A DNA stretch of 64,000 nt from Rhodococcus sp. WMMA185 (GCF_001767395.1 NZ_CP017014.1:496001-560000); one strand, 5' to 3'; numbered from the stretch's first letter, positions 1 to 9,292 are shown. Notes: generated from the sequence alone by a model not told the origin. Made by a program: numbers and translations.

Positions 1-211
1 GCATCCGTGGAGCAGCCAGAGGCGGAATTCCGAGTGCGATCCCCTCGTGTACCACGGAAAGGCCAAGGCCCGTACCGCTCGCGGTCTCGTCATCGCGGCC
101 GAGAGTTTTCCCGGGCGAGAATTTTCGCCGACCCTGTCCATTCGCGGCCTTCTAGTTCGTCGTCATGGTGTACCGCAACTGGCACGAGAAACTCCTGAGG
201 AGGAGACGACC
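1..211. other. left-edge stretch with no supported gene
   Basis: No reading frame here has a convincing start, ribosome-binding site or recognisable protein. The short open frames that cross it look like chance GC-rich frames. The right half carries the likely promoter and Shine-Dalgarno sequence of the DGPF/YCII gene that follows. Confidence 0.4.
135..164 (+). promoter_or_regulatory. possible ECF42-type promoter of the DGPF-sigma operon
   Basis: TGTCCA at 135-140 is followed 17 nt later by CGTC (158-161, overlapping a second CGTC at 161-164), about 50 nt upstream of the DGPF gene. ECF42 factors are reported to recognise a TGTCGA -35 and a CG(A/T)C -10, so this is a one-mismatch fit. The spacing and autoregulation are inference; no transcript start is known. 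Confidence 0.3.
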
Positions 212-559
212 ATGAAGTACATGCTGCTGATCAACGCCGAGTCCACCGCCAACACGTGTGATGGCCCCACGATGGAGGAGTGGAGGGTCTATGACAAGGA
301 GGTCATGGACGCCGGGATCTTCGTCTCGGGGGAGGGGCTGGCCGATCTGACCACGGCCACCAGCATTCAGGTGGGGCCGGACGGCGAACGCACCGTCACC
401 ACCGACGGGCCGTTCGCCGAGACCCGCGAGGTGCTGGGCGGCTTCTACGTCATCGACGTGCCCAACCTCGACGTCGCACTCGACTGGGCGGCGCGGTGCC
501 CCGGAGCGCGCGACGGCGGCCGGATCGTGATCCGCCCAGTCGAAGAGTTCGAGAACTGA
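212..559 (+). CDS. YCII/DGPF-domain protein
   Basis: A 115-residue single-domain protein of the YCII-related (DGPF) family. The signature DGPF is at residues 65-68, followed by an E-x-x-GG-F-y stretch near 71-80. The start at 212 follows a strong purine-rich ribosome-binding site (GAGGAGGAG) at about 197-205; a longer frame runs upstream without one. Members have a ferredoxin-like alpha-beta fold and mostly unknown chemistry. The gene lies 6 nt before an ECF sigma factor with a long C-terminal extension, the standard arrangement of the ECF42 group, in which DGPF genes are the usual targets. The family call is firm; the biochemical role is unknown. Confidence 0.9.
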   Translation: MKYMLLINAESTANTCDGPTMEEWRVYDKEVMDAGIFVSGEGLADLTTATSIQVGPDGERTVTTDGPFAETREVLGGFYVIDVPNLDVALDWAARCPGARDGGRIVIRPVEEFEN

Positions 560-565
560 CATCGG

Positions 566-1831
566 ATGGCTGCGGTGGGCAGCGGCCGCGGACCCGACGC
601 GGAGGCATCCGTCGAGGCGGTCTTCCGAGAGGAACGCGGCCGACTGCTCGCCGCCCTGGTCAGCCGGTTCGGCGACCTCGACCTGGCTGAGGAGGTGACG
701 TCGGAGGCGATCGAGGCGGCTCTACGGCACTGGCCGGTGGACGGAGTGCCGTCCAAGCCCGGCGCCTGGCTTCTGACCACCGCGCGTCGCCGGGCCGTCG
801 ATCGACTGCGCCGGGACCAGGTGCTCGCGGCGCGGATAGCGGCCTTGCAGGTGGAGGCGGATCGCGCCGACCCCGCACCGCCTGCGGATATTGGTGGCGA
901 CCTCCCCGACGAACGTCTACAGCTGTTCTTCACGTGCGCGCACCCGGCGCTGTCGGCGGAGGACCGTACCGCCCTCACCCTGCGCTGCCTCGCCGACCTC
1001 ACGACACCCGAGGTGGCGCGTGCGTTCCTCGTGTCACCGGCCACCATGGCGAAACGAATAGTGCGGGCCAAGAAGAGGATTCGGACGAACCGCATTCCGT
1101 TCCGGGTGCCGGGCGCGGACGAACTCCCACAGCGCCTGTCCGGTGTCCTGCAAGTCCTGTACTCGATCTTCACCGAGGGGTACGCCGCCAGCGGTGGGCC
1201 ACGGCTTCAACGCCTCGACGTCGCCGAGGAAGCGATCCGTCTGACGCGGGTCCTGTATCGGCTCCTGCCCGACGAACGCGAGGTCGCCGGCCTCCTGGCG
1301 CTCATGCTGCTCGTCCATGCCCGCCGCGGCGCCCGCACCGCCCCTGGCGGCGGATTGGTGCTGCTGAATGATCAAGATCGCACCGAGTGGGACCATCCGA
1401 TGATCGAGGAGGGGAGCGCGCTGGTGCTGGTCGCCCTCACCGGCGGCCCACCCGGGGCCTACGGAGTGCAGGCTGCGATCGCGGCGCTGCACGATGAGGC
1501 GACCGACGTCGCGAGCACCGACTGGCCGCAGATTGTGGCCCTGTACGACGTCCTGCTGAAAATAGCGCCGTCGCCGATCGTGATGCTCAATCGAGCGGTC
1601 GCGATCGCGATGCGTGACGGCCCCGAGGCCGGTCTCGAACTCCTCGACGACCTCGGCGACAACCCGCTGCTGCACTCGCACCATCCCTATCCAGCGGCAC
1701 GGGCGGAACTACTACGCCGCCTCGGGCGCAATGGGGAAGCCGCCGATGCCTACCGGCGCGCGCTCGAGCTGGTCGGAACCGAGCCCGAGCGTGAGTATCT
1801 GCGGCAACGACTCGGCGAGGCCGAGCGGTAA
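566..1831 (+). CDS. ECF42-type RNA polymerase sigma factor with C-terminal extension
   Basis: A 421-residue extracytoplasmic-function sigma factor. Region 2 lies near residues 15-85 (an acidic, DLAEEVTSEA-like helix, then GAWLLTTARRRAVD), and region 4 near 110-165 (LTLRCLADLTTPEVARAFLV, then MAKRIVRAKKRIR). About 250 further residues form a helical, TPR/SNOAL-free extension of the DUF6596 type, typical of ECF42. There is no adjacent anti-sigma gene, consistent with groups where the extension controls activity. It is translated 6 nt after the DGPF gene, so the two are surely co-transcribed. The signal and regulon cannot be read from the sequence. Confidence 0.9.
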   Translation: MAAVGSGRGPDAEASVEAVFREERGRLLAALVSRFGDLDLAEEVTSEAIEAALRHWPVDGVPSKPGAWLLTTARRRAVDRLRRDQVLAARIAALQVEADRADPAPPADIGGDLPDERLQLFFTCAHPALSAEDRTALTLRCLADLTTPEVARAFLVSPATMAKRIVRAKKRIRTNRIPFRVPGADELPQRLSGVLQVLYSIFTEGYAASGGPRLQRLDVAEEAIRLTRVLYRLLPDEREVAGLLALMLLVHARRGARTAPGGGLVLLNDQDRTEWDHPMIEEGSALVLVALTGGPPGAYGVQAAIAALHDEATDVASTDWPQIVALYDVLLKIAPSPIVMLNRAVAIAMRDGPEAGLELLDDLGDNPLLHSHHPYPAARAELLRRLGRNGEAADAYRRALELVGTEPEREYLRQRLGEAER

Positions 1832-2103
1832 TGCCGTAGGCCCCGGCGTAGTGACGGTCGAATGTCCAATCTCGAGTGAGCGGTGATCGGCTGGGCGCAA
1901 AGACAATTCGTGGATGTACTGCCACCCATCGTGAGAACATCTTCGGCCCCGGCGAATGCCGTAGGAGAAAGTGATTGAAGATCAGCAAATTTCGTCGAAT
2001 ATTGCCAATACTGCAACACGTTCTTGATTGCGGTGGCAGAGTGTGAATCGTTTTGTCCAACCAACACTCGACGTCTGTCTGTAAGTCGGGTCTAAGGAGT
2101 GCT
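1832..2103. other. intergenic region, AT-richer, upstream of a secreted protein gene
   Basis: No gene is seen in these 272 nt. The stretch from about 1975 to 2045 is markedly AT-rich for this genome and probably holds the promoter of the secreted protein gene. The Shine-Dalgarno AAGGAG lies at about 2093-2098. Confidence 0.4.
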
Positions 2104-2916
2104 ATGTCAGTGCAGTACCTGCGGCGTTGCGCCGTGCCCGTCACATCTGTCGCTATGGCCACGGGCCTGATGTTGATCGGCAGTCCCGCCAATGCGGCGC
2201 CGAACACCACCTCGTTCAAGAATGCGTGCCAGGCAGATTCGTTGTTAACGGTGCACAAGGTTGCGGATACCTCGATGAATGTCGATGCACCGGAATCGGT
2301 GGTGGCGGGTGAGACCTTCACCTACCGCATTCAGCCGGGCGGTACATTCTTCCCGGATCGAGACTCGGGCGCGTCCACCACAAATATCTCGCGGTTGAAG
2401 GTGGACTATGAGATTCCTGCCAACACCACCTTCGTGAGTGCGGAAGTGGTGCCGGGATCAGGTATCAACCTCGACGGTGTCGAGCCGAGCGTGCTGCGCG
2501 TAGGCGAGGATGGCAACCCTGATGCTGCAGGCAACATTCTGCGCCTGTCGGGTGGTAACGAGACGATCGCCAACGGCCCGTCCTCGAGCATAGACAGCGA
2601 GGGAGGCATCCGAGCTCCCAAGTTGCAGCAGAACCTTGACGGCACCGTGAACGACAACGGCGACAGCTGGTATCAGCTTCCCGCCGTTGACGTCACCGTG
2701 ACGGCAGGCGATGACGGCGTCATCACGCCGCAGGTTCGGACCTCGGGTAACGCAGCGAATTACAACGCGGACGAGAACTACTACACCTTCCTGCCGAAGG
2801 CCCAGTTCTTCGGCGTGCAGTGGGCACCCTCGCGTTGCACACCCAGGGATGACCAGGATGCGCCGCTCAACGCTGGTGCGGGGCCGCTCGCGACGATCAG
2901 CGTCGTGAGTGACTAG
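2104..2916 (+). CDS. secreted protein of unknown function
   Basis: A 270-residue exported protein. The N-terminus has a Sec signal: basic start, hydrophobic core at about 10-26, and a likely cut after the A-N-A near residue 31. The mature part is rich in Asn, Gly, Asp and Thr, with alternating beta-strand patterns, and ends near a conserved-looking F-x-G-V-Q-W stretch. It has two Cys in the mature chain. The start at 2104 is set by AAGGAG 6 nt upstream; a TTG 51 nt earlier lacks a site. I do not recognise the family. Many Rhodococcus and Nocardia genomes carry similar Ig-like or beta-sandwich exported proteins. No operon partner. Confidence 0.75.
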   Translation: MSVQYLRRCAVPVTSVAMATGLMLIGSPANAAPNTTSFKNACQADSLLTVHKVADTSMNVDAPESVVAGETFTYRIQPGGTFFPDRDSGASTTNISRLKVDYEIPANTTFVSAEVVPGSGINLDGVEPSVLRVGEDGNPDAAGNILRLSGGNETIANGPSSSIDSEGGIRAPKLQQNLDGTVNDNGDSWYQLPAVDVTVTAGDDGVITPQVRTSGNAANYNADENYYTFLPKAQFFGVQWAPSRCTPRDDQDAPLNAGAGPLATISVVSD

Positions 2917-3177
2917 GCGGATACGGTTCCCGCAACACAGTGAGAGTTGACGTTCTGCTCGAGCGCCCTGTCGTGACTGATCGTGGTTGCGGCAGGGCGC
3001 CGTGTTGTCTCCGCGCTCGACAGCGGTGATCTCGACGGGGAACCAAGAGCCGCGCTCACGCGCTCTAGTGGCACACTCGACGAAGTCACCTTCTCGGAAT
3101 CGATGACGTCGACGGGCTGCGGTCGTGCCCTACCGAGACCGGTGGCCCACAGCCACAAGCCCGAGGAGAGTTGGACG
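2917..3177. other. intergenic region before the methyltransferase
   Basis: These 261 nt contain an in-frame open extension of the following methyltransferase starting at GTG 2983, but the extension has no family resemblance and no ribosome-binding site. It is treated as leader sequence. Nothing else is recognised. Confidence 0.4.
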
Positions 3178-4320
3178 GTGACCGATGCCGGCATGCTCGA
3201 CCGCGATGCCCTGTTCTCCCGACTGCGCCGCAGCCCCGATATCGAGGCTCCCAACCTGGTGGCGGTCGACGCCACCGACCGACTGATCCTGGACGAATCG
3301 GCCCGAGAGCTGTCGCAGGCGCGGCCCGGCACGATTGTGGTTATCGGCGACCGCTACGGCGCCCTCACCATCGGGGCTGCGGCGACACACGGTTCCACCG
3401 GCATTCGGGTGCACCAGGATCCGCTGACCGGGGAGTTGGCGCTTGCCGGCAACGCCCAGACGGTCGGATTGGCCGACCGCTACCGGTCCTGCACGCTCGG
3501 TGAGGAGCTACTGACCGGCGCGACCGTGGTGCTGATGCAGTTGCCACGAAGCCTGAGCGAGCTCACCGAAATCGCCGAGGCCATCGCCCGCTATGCAGAT
3601 CCGTCCGTCGTGGTGTACGCGGGCGGACGAGACAAGCACATTTCGCGCACCATGAACGACGCGCTCGGGCGCTCCTTTGCCGAGGTTCGGGCAACCCTCG
3701 GCAGGCAGAAGTCCAGGGTGCTGATCGCAACTGGCCCCCTGGAAGTCACGGCTCCGACCTACCCGGTCACCGAGCACATCGCCGAAATCGGGCTCGATGT
3801 GATCTCGTATGGTGCCGCATTCGCCGGGTCGAAGCTGGACATCGGTACCCGATACCTCCTCGAATTCTTGCCGCGCGTGAATCCGAGGGCGCGCACGGCC
3901 GTCGACCTCGGCTGCGGCACCGGCATCCTCGCCGTGACCCTTGCTCGATGCCTTCCCGAGATTTCGGTGATCGCTACCGATCAATCGGCAGCAGCGGTTG
4001 CGTCGGCGGACGCCACCGCGCGTGCCAATGGGTTCGGCGATCGGGTGAGCACCCTGCGTGACGACGCCATGTCCTCACTCGAGACCGACAGTCAGGACCT
4101 CATCCTGTGTAATCCGCCGTTCCACGTCGGTGCGGCCGTCCACACCGGAGCCGCATCGAAGATGTTCGCCGAGGCGGGGCGGGTTCTCCGCCCCGGAGGT
4201 GAGATGTGGACCGTCTACAACTCGCATCTCGGGTATAGAGGAATGTTGCGCCGACTCGTCGGTCCTACCGACGTCGTCGGCAGGATCCCGAAGTTCACCG
4301 TGACCAAATCTGTGGTCTGA
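3178..4320 (+). CDS. class I SAM-dependent methyltransferase, RsmC/RlmG-like
   Basis: A 380-residue protein with two Rossmann-like halves, as in the rRNA guanine-N2 methyltransferases RsmC and RlmG. The N-terminal half is degenerate. The C-terminal half binds S-adenosylmethionine, with VDLGCGTG at about 242-249 and the catalytic NPPFH at about 312-316, the signature of N2-guanine methylation. The GTG at 3178 is chosen because GAGGAGAG sits about 8 nt upstream. The likely substrate is a guanine in 16S or 23S rRNA; the exact position cannot be told. Monocistronic. Confidence 0.85.
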   Translation: MTDAGMLDRDALFSRLRRSPDIEAPNLVAVDATDRLILDESARELSQARPGTIVVIGDRYGALTIGAAATHGSTGIRVHQDPLTGELALAGNAQTVGLADRYRSCTLGEELLTGATVVLMQLPRSLSELTEIAEAIARYADPSVVVYAGGRDKHISRTMNDALGRSFAEVRATLGRQKSRVLIATGPLEVTAPTYPVTEHIAEIGLDVISYGAAFAGSKLDIGTRYLLEFLPRVNPRARTAVDLGCGTGILAVTLARCLPEISVIATDQSAAAVASADATARANGFGDRVSTLRDDAMSSLETDSQDLILCNPPFHVGAAVHTGAASKMFAEAGRVLRPGGEMWTVYNSHLGYRGMLRRLVGPTDVVGRIPKFTVTKSVV

Positions 4321-4476
4321 CCGCCCGGATTGCCGCGGTGTCGCTTGGCGTGGGGGACCCAGGCCCCGGTAGAGTCCGGTTTGTCTCACCCGTAGCGACG
4401 GTTGGGAACTCGCGGCGGGGTGCCGGACGTTAAGACCTATTAGAGATCGGATCCACCCGGCGAGCCATGAGAAGGG

Positions 4477-5340
4477 ATGTACACGGTGCGCACCACCAGT
4501 AACCCGGTGTTCCGTAATCTGCCCAAACAACAGGGCAGTGGCGGATACGCCTCGTTCGGATCTGCGACGGCCGGTTCCGCGCAGGTCACTCAGCAGTTCG
4601 GCCAGCCACAGTACACCCAGGCCGAGCCCTATCGCACAGGTCCCGACTATCGGTCGATGACCATCGACGACGTCGTCACCAAGACGGGAATCACACTCGG
4701 TGTGCTCTCGGTCGCGGCGATCATCTCGTTCTTCCTGGTGAGCAACGACATCAGCCTCGCGGCCCCCTTCGTCATCGGTGGCGGTCTGATCGGGCTGGTG
4801 CTGGTTCTCGTGGCGACGTTCGGGCGCAAGATGGACAACCCGGCGATCGTTCTCGCCTATGCGGCAGCTGAGGGCGTGTTCCTCGGCGCGCTGTCGTTCA
4901 TGTTCACCAATGTCGAGTTCGGTGGTGCCGGCGGAAATGCCCTCATCGGACAGGCCGTGCTCGGCACCTTCGGCGTCTTCTTCGGAATGCTCGTCGTCTA
5001 CAAGACCGGGGCAATCCGCGTTACTCCGCGGCTTACCCGAATGATCATCGGTGCCCTCATCGGTGTCGTCGTCCTGGCTTTGGGCAACCTGGTCGCCAGC
5101 TTCTTCACCGACGGTGGGTTCGGCCTCCGCGACGGCGGACCGATCGCCATCATCTTCAGCCTCGTCTGCATCGGTATCGCCGCGTTCAGCTTCCTTCTGG
5201 ACTTCGACGCCGCCGATCAGTTGATCCGCGCTCAGGCGCCGGAGAAGGCAGCCTGGGGAGTGTCCTTCGGCCTCACCATCACTCTGGTGTGGCTGTACAT
5301 CGAAATCCTCCGCCTGCTGAGCTACTTCAACAGCGACTAG
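4477..5340 (+). CDS. BAX inhibitor-1/YccA-family membrane protein
   Basis: A 287-residue integral membrane protein of the Bax1-I (TMBIM/YccA) family, fused to a roughly 60-residue hydrophilic N-terminus rich in Gln, Ser and Tyr. About seven hydrophobic segments follow from residue 75 (for example 76-95, 103-122, 128-146, 157-174, 186-205, 215-235 and 262-280). Bacterial relatives act as pH-dependent calcium-leak channels or interact with FtsH; which applies here is unknown. The start at 4477 has a GAGAAGGG site. It ends just before a perfect 20-bp-stem terminator shared with the convergent thiolase gene. Confidence 0.9.
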   Translation: MYTVRTTSNPVFRNLPKQQGSGGYASFGSATAGSAQVTQQFGQPQYTQAEPYRTGPDYRSMTIDDVVTKTGITLGVLSVAAIISFFLVSNDISLAAPFVIGGGLIGLVLVLVATFGRKMDNPAIVLAYAAAEGVFLGALSFMFTNVEFGGAGGNALIGQAVLGTFGVFFGMLVVYKTGAIRVTPRLTRMIIGALIGVVVLALGNLVASFFTDGGFGLRDGGPIAIIFSLVCIGIAAFSFLLDFDAADQLIRAQAPEKAAWGVSFGLTITLVWLYIEILRLLSYFNSD

Positions 5341-5348
5341 CAACGTCA

Positions 5349-5390
5349 ATGAGAAGACCCCCGAGAGCAGCTCTCGGGGGTCTTCTCATT
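5349..5390. terminator. bidirectional intrinsic terminator
   Basis: Perfect 20-bp inverted repeat (5349-5368 with 5371-5390) with a GC-rich centre (CCCCCGAGAG) and AT-richer outer arms that read as T-rich tails on either strand. It sits between the convergent Bax1-I and thiolase genes. Confidence 0.9.
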
Positions 5391-5404
5391 TGAGGGTCGA
5401 AGGC

Positions 5405-6622
5405 CTAGCTCAGGCGCTCGAGGACCATCGCCATACCCTGTCCACCGCCGACACACATGGTCTCGACGCCGAATGTCTTGTCGTGCTCTTGCAGGTTGTT
5501 GATCAGGGTGTTGGTGATGCGGGCACCGGTCATGCCGAACGGGTGCCCGAGGGCGATTGCGCCGCCCGAGACGTTCAGCTTCTCCTCGTCGATCTTCAGC
5601 TCTCGTGCAGAACCGAGAACCTGGACCGCGAATGCCTCGTTGATCTCGAAAAGGTCGATGTCCGAGATGCTCTTGCCGGCAATGGCGAGAGCCTTCTTGA
5701 CCGCCTCGATCGGGCCGAGACCCATGATCTCCGGGGAAAGGCCGGACACGCCGGTGGACACGATGCGAGCGAGGGGCGTGAGACCGAGTTCCTTCGCCTT
5801 CGTGTCGGACATGATGACCAGGGCGGCTGCACCGTCGTTGAGGGGGCAGGCGTTACCGGCGGTGACGGTGCCGTCGGGCCGGAACACCGGCTTCAGCTGG
5901 CTGACGGCCTCATACGTGGTGCCCGGGCGCGGGCCGTCGTCGGTGGAAACGACGGTGCCGTCGGGGAGGGTGACCGGTGTGATCTCGCGCTCGAAGAAGC
6001 CGTTCTTGATGGCATCCTCCGCGCGATTCTGTGAGCGAACGCCCCAGCGATCCTGATCCTCCCGGGTGATACCGGTGGCCGACGCCACGTTCTCGGCGGT
6101 CTGGCCCATGGCGATGTATACGTCGGGGAGTTGGCCGTCTTCCCGCGGGTCCTTCCAGGGGACACCACCCTCGGCGAGTTTCTCGGTCCGAGCCACCGCA
6201 TCCGCGAAGAGGGGATTCTGGGTGTTCGGCAGGCCGTCGGCGTTACCGGTGACGAAACTCGATACCGACTCGACGCCACCCGAGATGAAGACGTCGCCCT
6301 CGCCGGCCTTGATGGCGTGCAGTGCCATACGGGTGGTCTGCAGCGAGGAGGAACAGTAGCGGTTGACGGTGACCCCGGGCAGGAAGTCGTAGCCCAACTG
6401 GACCGCGACGACACGAGCGATGTTGAAGCCCGACTGTCCAGCGGGCTGGCCGCAGCCCAGGAGGAGGTCGTCGATCTCGGTCGGGTCCAGTTCGGGGACC
6501 TTGGCCAGCGCGGCGGACACCATCTGTGCGGTCAGATCGTCGGGCCGGATGGTCTTGAGCGACCCCTTCATGGCGCGGCCGATCGGTGAACGTACTGCTG
6601 AGACGATTACTGCCTCGGGCAT
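5405..6622 (-). CDS. thiolase (acetyl-CoA C-acyltransferase)
   Basis: A 405-residue thiolase that condenses or cleaves acyl-CoA with CoA in beta-oxidation or acetoacetyl-CoA metabolism. The acylated cysteine is C90 (NRYCSSS). The other conserved elements are NEAF, the His of GHPFGMTG (H360) and the proton-shuttling C390 in the C-VGGGQG motif. The start has an AAAGGAG site. It corresponds in position to M. tuberculosis fadA3 (Rv1074c). Monocistronic, with its own promoter in the 190-nt gap upstream. Whether it is degradative or biosynthetic cannot be decided from sequence. Confidence 0.92.
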   Translation of the reverse strand: MPEAVIVSAVRSPIGRAMKGSLKTIRPDDLTAQMVSAALAKVPELDPTEIDDLLLGCGQPAGQSGFNIARVVAVQLGYDFLPGVTVNRYCSSSLQTTRMALHAIKAGEGDVFISGGVESVSSFVTGNADGLPNTQNPLFADAVARTEKLAEGGVPWKDPREDGQLPDVYIAMGQTAENVASATGITREDQDRWGVRSQNRAEDAIKNGFFEREITPVTLPDGTVVSTDDGPRPGTTYEAVSQLKPVFRPDGTVTAGNACPLNDGAAALVIMSDTKAKELGLTPLARIVSTGVSGLSPEIMGLGPIEAVKKALAIAGKSISDIDLFEINEAFAVQVLGSARELKIDEEKLNVSGGAIALGHPFGMTGARITNTLINNLQEHDKTFGVETMCVGGGQGMAMVLERLS

Positions 6623-6811
6623 GGAAAACTCCTTTGTCGTCTGGGGTCTGCACTGTGCTGCGACCTCCAGTTCTCATGGCCTCCCCGACAACATACGTTG
6701 CCGGGTGGCGTCGGTGACATCGCCGTCTCACTTAACGACCCAGCTCGATCCGATATGCATGAAAAGCGTTGAGCGGCTGTATTTATTCCGCGACAGTCAC
6801 CCAGCGACAGC

Positions 6812-7705
6812 TCATGAGGCTTCGTCGGCCTCCGGCATCTCGGTTGGATCGGAACGAGGTTCGAAGTCGCGGAGATCGAGGGCCTCCTCGAGAACCGGCA
6901 CAATCTGGATCGCCACGAGCTCGTACCCCGCCGCCGAGGGATGAAAGCGGTCAGGGGAGAACATGCGGTCGGGTTCGGCGCGGAACTCGGGACCGAGCAG
7001 ATCGGCCAGCGCTACCGGATGTCCGCCTGCGGCATGGGTCGCGGACGCCTGCGCGCGGGCCAGTCGCAACGACCAGGTCGACGCGACGGTGCGCAGGGGT
7101 TGCGGAATTGCGGTGACCACTCCCAGGTCGGGGCACGTGCCCACGACGACGGCGCAGCCGCGGTCGCGAAGCCGCTCGACCGCCGCACCGAGCCTGCGCG
7201 CCGATGCCCTGATCGAGTTCTTCGACGTCACGTCGTTGACGCCGATGAGGATCACCGCAGCGTCTGGAGGTGGCCCGGCCACAAACATCGCATCTACCTG
7301 CCCGCTCAGGCCGCGGGAGGTGGCTCCTCCGATCGCCTTGGTGCTGAGACGGACCCGCCTTCCTGTCTCGTCGGCCAGCCGTCGAGCGATCTGCACGCCC
7401 GGCACCTCCTGCGCCGACAGGCAACCGACGCCCGCCGCCGAAGAGTCTCCGAAAATCATCAGGTGAACGTCGTATGGCTGGTTCCGCCGCCACCGCTGAG
7501 GCAGCCCTCCGCCCGGAACGTAGACGCCGTCGGCTTCCGGGGGTTTCGCAACGTTGCGCCCTATGACGTTTCTGGCCGTGGTGGCCTGCGACATCAGGTA
7601 CGAGTGGGCCGCCCACGTGAATGTGCCTGCACCCACACCTGCGACGACTGCCGTGGCACCGGCCTGGGCGCCGGTCTGCCAGATGCTCTTCGGCAATGGT
7701 CTCAC
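6812..7705 (-). CDS. SGNH/GDSL-family hydrolase, membrane-anchored
   Basis: A 297-residue esterase/lipase-like protein. A hydrophobic N-terminal segment at about 14-38 probably anchors or exports it. The catalytic block is GDS (Ser88), followed by a G-V-N-D block near 155 and D-x-x-H (DRFHPS) near 262. It is divergent from cbs and matches the Rv1075c position. The GTG start at 7705 directly abuts a GGAGGG tract, so translation may really begin at the TTG four codons later. The substrate is unknown; family members deacylate lipids or sugars in the cell envelope. Confidence 0.85.
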   Translation of the reverse strand: MRPLPKSIWQTGAQAGATAVVAGVGAGTFTWAAHSYLMSQATTARNVIGRNVAKPPEADGVYVPGGGLPQRWRRNQPYDVHLMIFGDSSAAGVGCLSAQEVPGVQIARRLADETGRRVRLSTKAIGGATSRGLSGQVDAMFVAGPPPDAAVILIGVNDVTSKNSIRASARRLGAAVERLRDRGCAVVVGTCPDLGVVTAIPQPLRTVASTWSLRLARAQASATHAAGGHPVALADLLGPEFRAEPDRMFSPDRFHPSAAGYELVAIQIVPVLEEALDLRDFEPRSDPTEMPEADEAS

Positions 7706-7830
7706 CCCTCCGCTATTGTGCTCACCTCACGGGTTGCAGCGGACCTATGTCTGTACCAATTTAGTCGGATCGCAGCGCCCGCGCCGGACGTCTGTGAGCA
7801 TGCGATCATCGCGTCTGGAAACATGGAGCC

Positions 7831-9216
7831 ATGCGCATCGCGGAACACGTCGTCGATCTGATCGGTAACACCCCTCTCGTCAAGCTCACTTCCGTCACCG
7901 GTGAGAACTACGGGACCGTTGCGGCCAAGATCGAGTACCTCAACCCGGGTGGCAGCTCGAAGGACCGCATCGCGGTCAAGATGATCGACGCCGCGGAGGC
8001 GTCGGGTGAGCTGAAGCCGGGTGGGACCATCGTCGAGCCCACGTCAGGCAACACGGGAATCGGCCTGGCGCTGGTCGCGCAGAAGCGCGGGTACAAGTGC
8101 GTGTTCGTCTGCCCCGACAAGGTCAGCGAAGACAAGCGGAACGTTCTCAGGGCCTATGGCGCAGAGGTCGTGGTGTGCCCGACCGCCGTTGCTCCCGATC
8201 ACCCCGACAGCTACTACAGCGTTTCGGACAGGCTCGCCCGTGAGCTACCGGGCGGCTGGAAGCCGAACCAATATTCCAACCCCGGCGGTCCCGAGAGCCA
8301 TTACGAGACCACCGGCCCCGAGATCTGGGCCGATACCGACGGGAAGATCACCCACTTCGTGGCCGGTGTGGGCACGGGCGGAACCATCACCGGTACCGGG
8401 CGCTACCTCAAAGAGGTGTCTGGCGGCAAGGTGAAGGTCATCGGAGCCGATCCCGAGGGATCGGTCTACTCCGGCGGAACCGGCCGCCCATACCTCGTGG
8501 AAGGTGTCGGCGAGGACTTCTGGCCCAGCGCCTACGACCCGTCCGTCCCCGACGAGATCATCGCCGTCTCCGACGCCGACTCGTTCGAGATGACCCGCCG
8601 GCTCGCGCGTGAGGAAGGCCTACTGGTCGGGGGTTCCTGCGGTATGGCCGTAGTTGCCGCACTCGAGGTGGCCCGGCGTGAGGGTCCCGACGCGGTGATC
8701 GTGGTCCTTCTTCCCGACGGCGGACGTGGCTACCTGTCGAAGATCTTCAACGACGAGTGGATGGCGTCCTACGGCTTTCTCCGCACCCCACTCGACGGCA
8801 GGGCCGACGAGAAGACCGTCGGCGACGTGCTGCGCGGCAAGTCGGGGGAGCTGCCTGATCTCGTCCACACGCATCCGTCAGAGACCTTGCGCGACGCGAT
8901 CGAGATCCTCCGCGAGTACGGAGTGTCACAGATGCCGGTCGTCGGGGCCGAGCCACCGGTCATGGCTGGCGAGGTCGCGGGCAGTGTCACCGAGCGTGAC
9001 CTGCTCAGCGCGGTATTCGAAGGGCGTGCGCAACTCGCCGATTCGGTGGAGAAGCACATGAGTAAGCCGTTCCCGCTCATTGGTGCGGGGGAGCCGGTTT
9101 CGTCAGCCACCAAGGCGCTCGGAGACACCGACGCGCTGATGGTCGTCGACGACGGTAAGCCCGTCGGTGTCATCACCCGGCACGACCTGCTCGGCTTCCT
9201 CAGCGCGGGTTCCTGA
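7831..9216 (+). CDS. cbs: cystathionine beta-synthase
   Basis: A 461-residue PLP enzyme that condenses serine and homocysteine to cystathionine, the first step of reverse transsulfuration. The PLP lysine is K44 (GGSSKDR). The PLP pocket loops SGNTG (about 71-75) and GTGGTITG (near 180) are intact. Residues about 335-455 form two CBS (Bateman) repeats, the regulatory module that binds adenosyl ligands in relatives. No heme-binding N-terminal domain is present. Cystathionine gamma-synthase/lyase lies 2.7 kb downstream, separated by the copper/DyP cluster. Confidence 0.95.
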   Translation: MRIAEHVVDLIGNTPLVKLTSVTGENYGTVAAKIEYLNPGGSSKDRIAVKMIDAAEASGELKPGGTIVEPTSGNTGIGLALVAQKRGYKCVFVCPDKVSEDKRNVLRAYGAEVVVCPTAVAPDHPDSYYSVSDRLARELPGGWKPNQYSNPGGPESHYETTGPEIWADTDGKITHFVAGVGTGGTITGTGRYLKEVSGGKVKVIGADPEGSVYSGGTGRPYLVEGVGEDFWPSAYDPSVPDEIIAVSDADSFEMTRRLAREEGLLVGGSCGMAVVAALEVARREGPDAVIVVLLPDGGRGYLSKIFNDEWMASYGFLRTPLDGRADEKTVGDVLRGKSGELPDLVHTHPSETLRDAIEILREYGVSQMPVVGAEPPVMAGEVAGSVTERDLLSAVFEGRAQLADSVEKHMSKPFPLIGAGEPVSSATKALGDTDALMVVDDGKPVGVITRHDLLGFLSAGS

Positions 9217-9236
9217 CACGACCCTTGCGGGGATTT

Positions 9237-9256
9237 CCTGACACGGCCCGTGTCGG
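9237..9256. terminator. possible terminator between cbs and the DyP gene
   Basis: Short inverted repeat GACACGG/CCGTGTC extended by flanking CC/GG pairs, without a clear T tract, in the 76-nt gap between convergent genes. TCCTGACACG also occurs just upstream at 9211 as a direct repeat. Confidence 0.4.
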
Positions 9257-9292
9257 GAGTGAAGACGACGACAGGCCGTTCCGGGTGATCGG

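Noticed and set aside
4075-5349. Long minus-strand frame (424 codons) opposite the methyltransferase and Bax1-I genes
   Set aside because: Asp/Glu/His/Arg-rich antisense shadow of two well-supported genes, typical of high-GC DNA.
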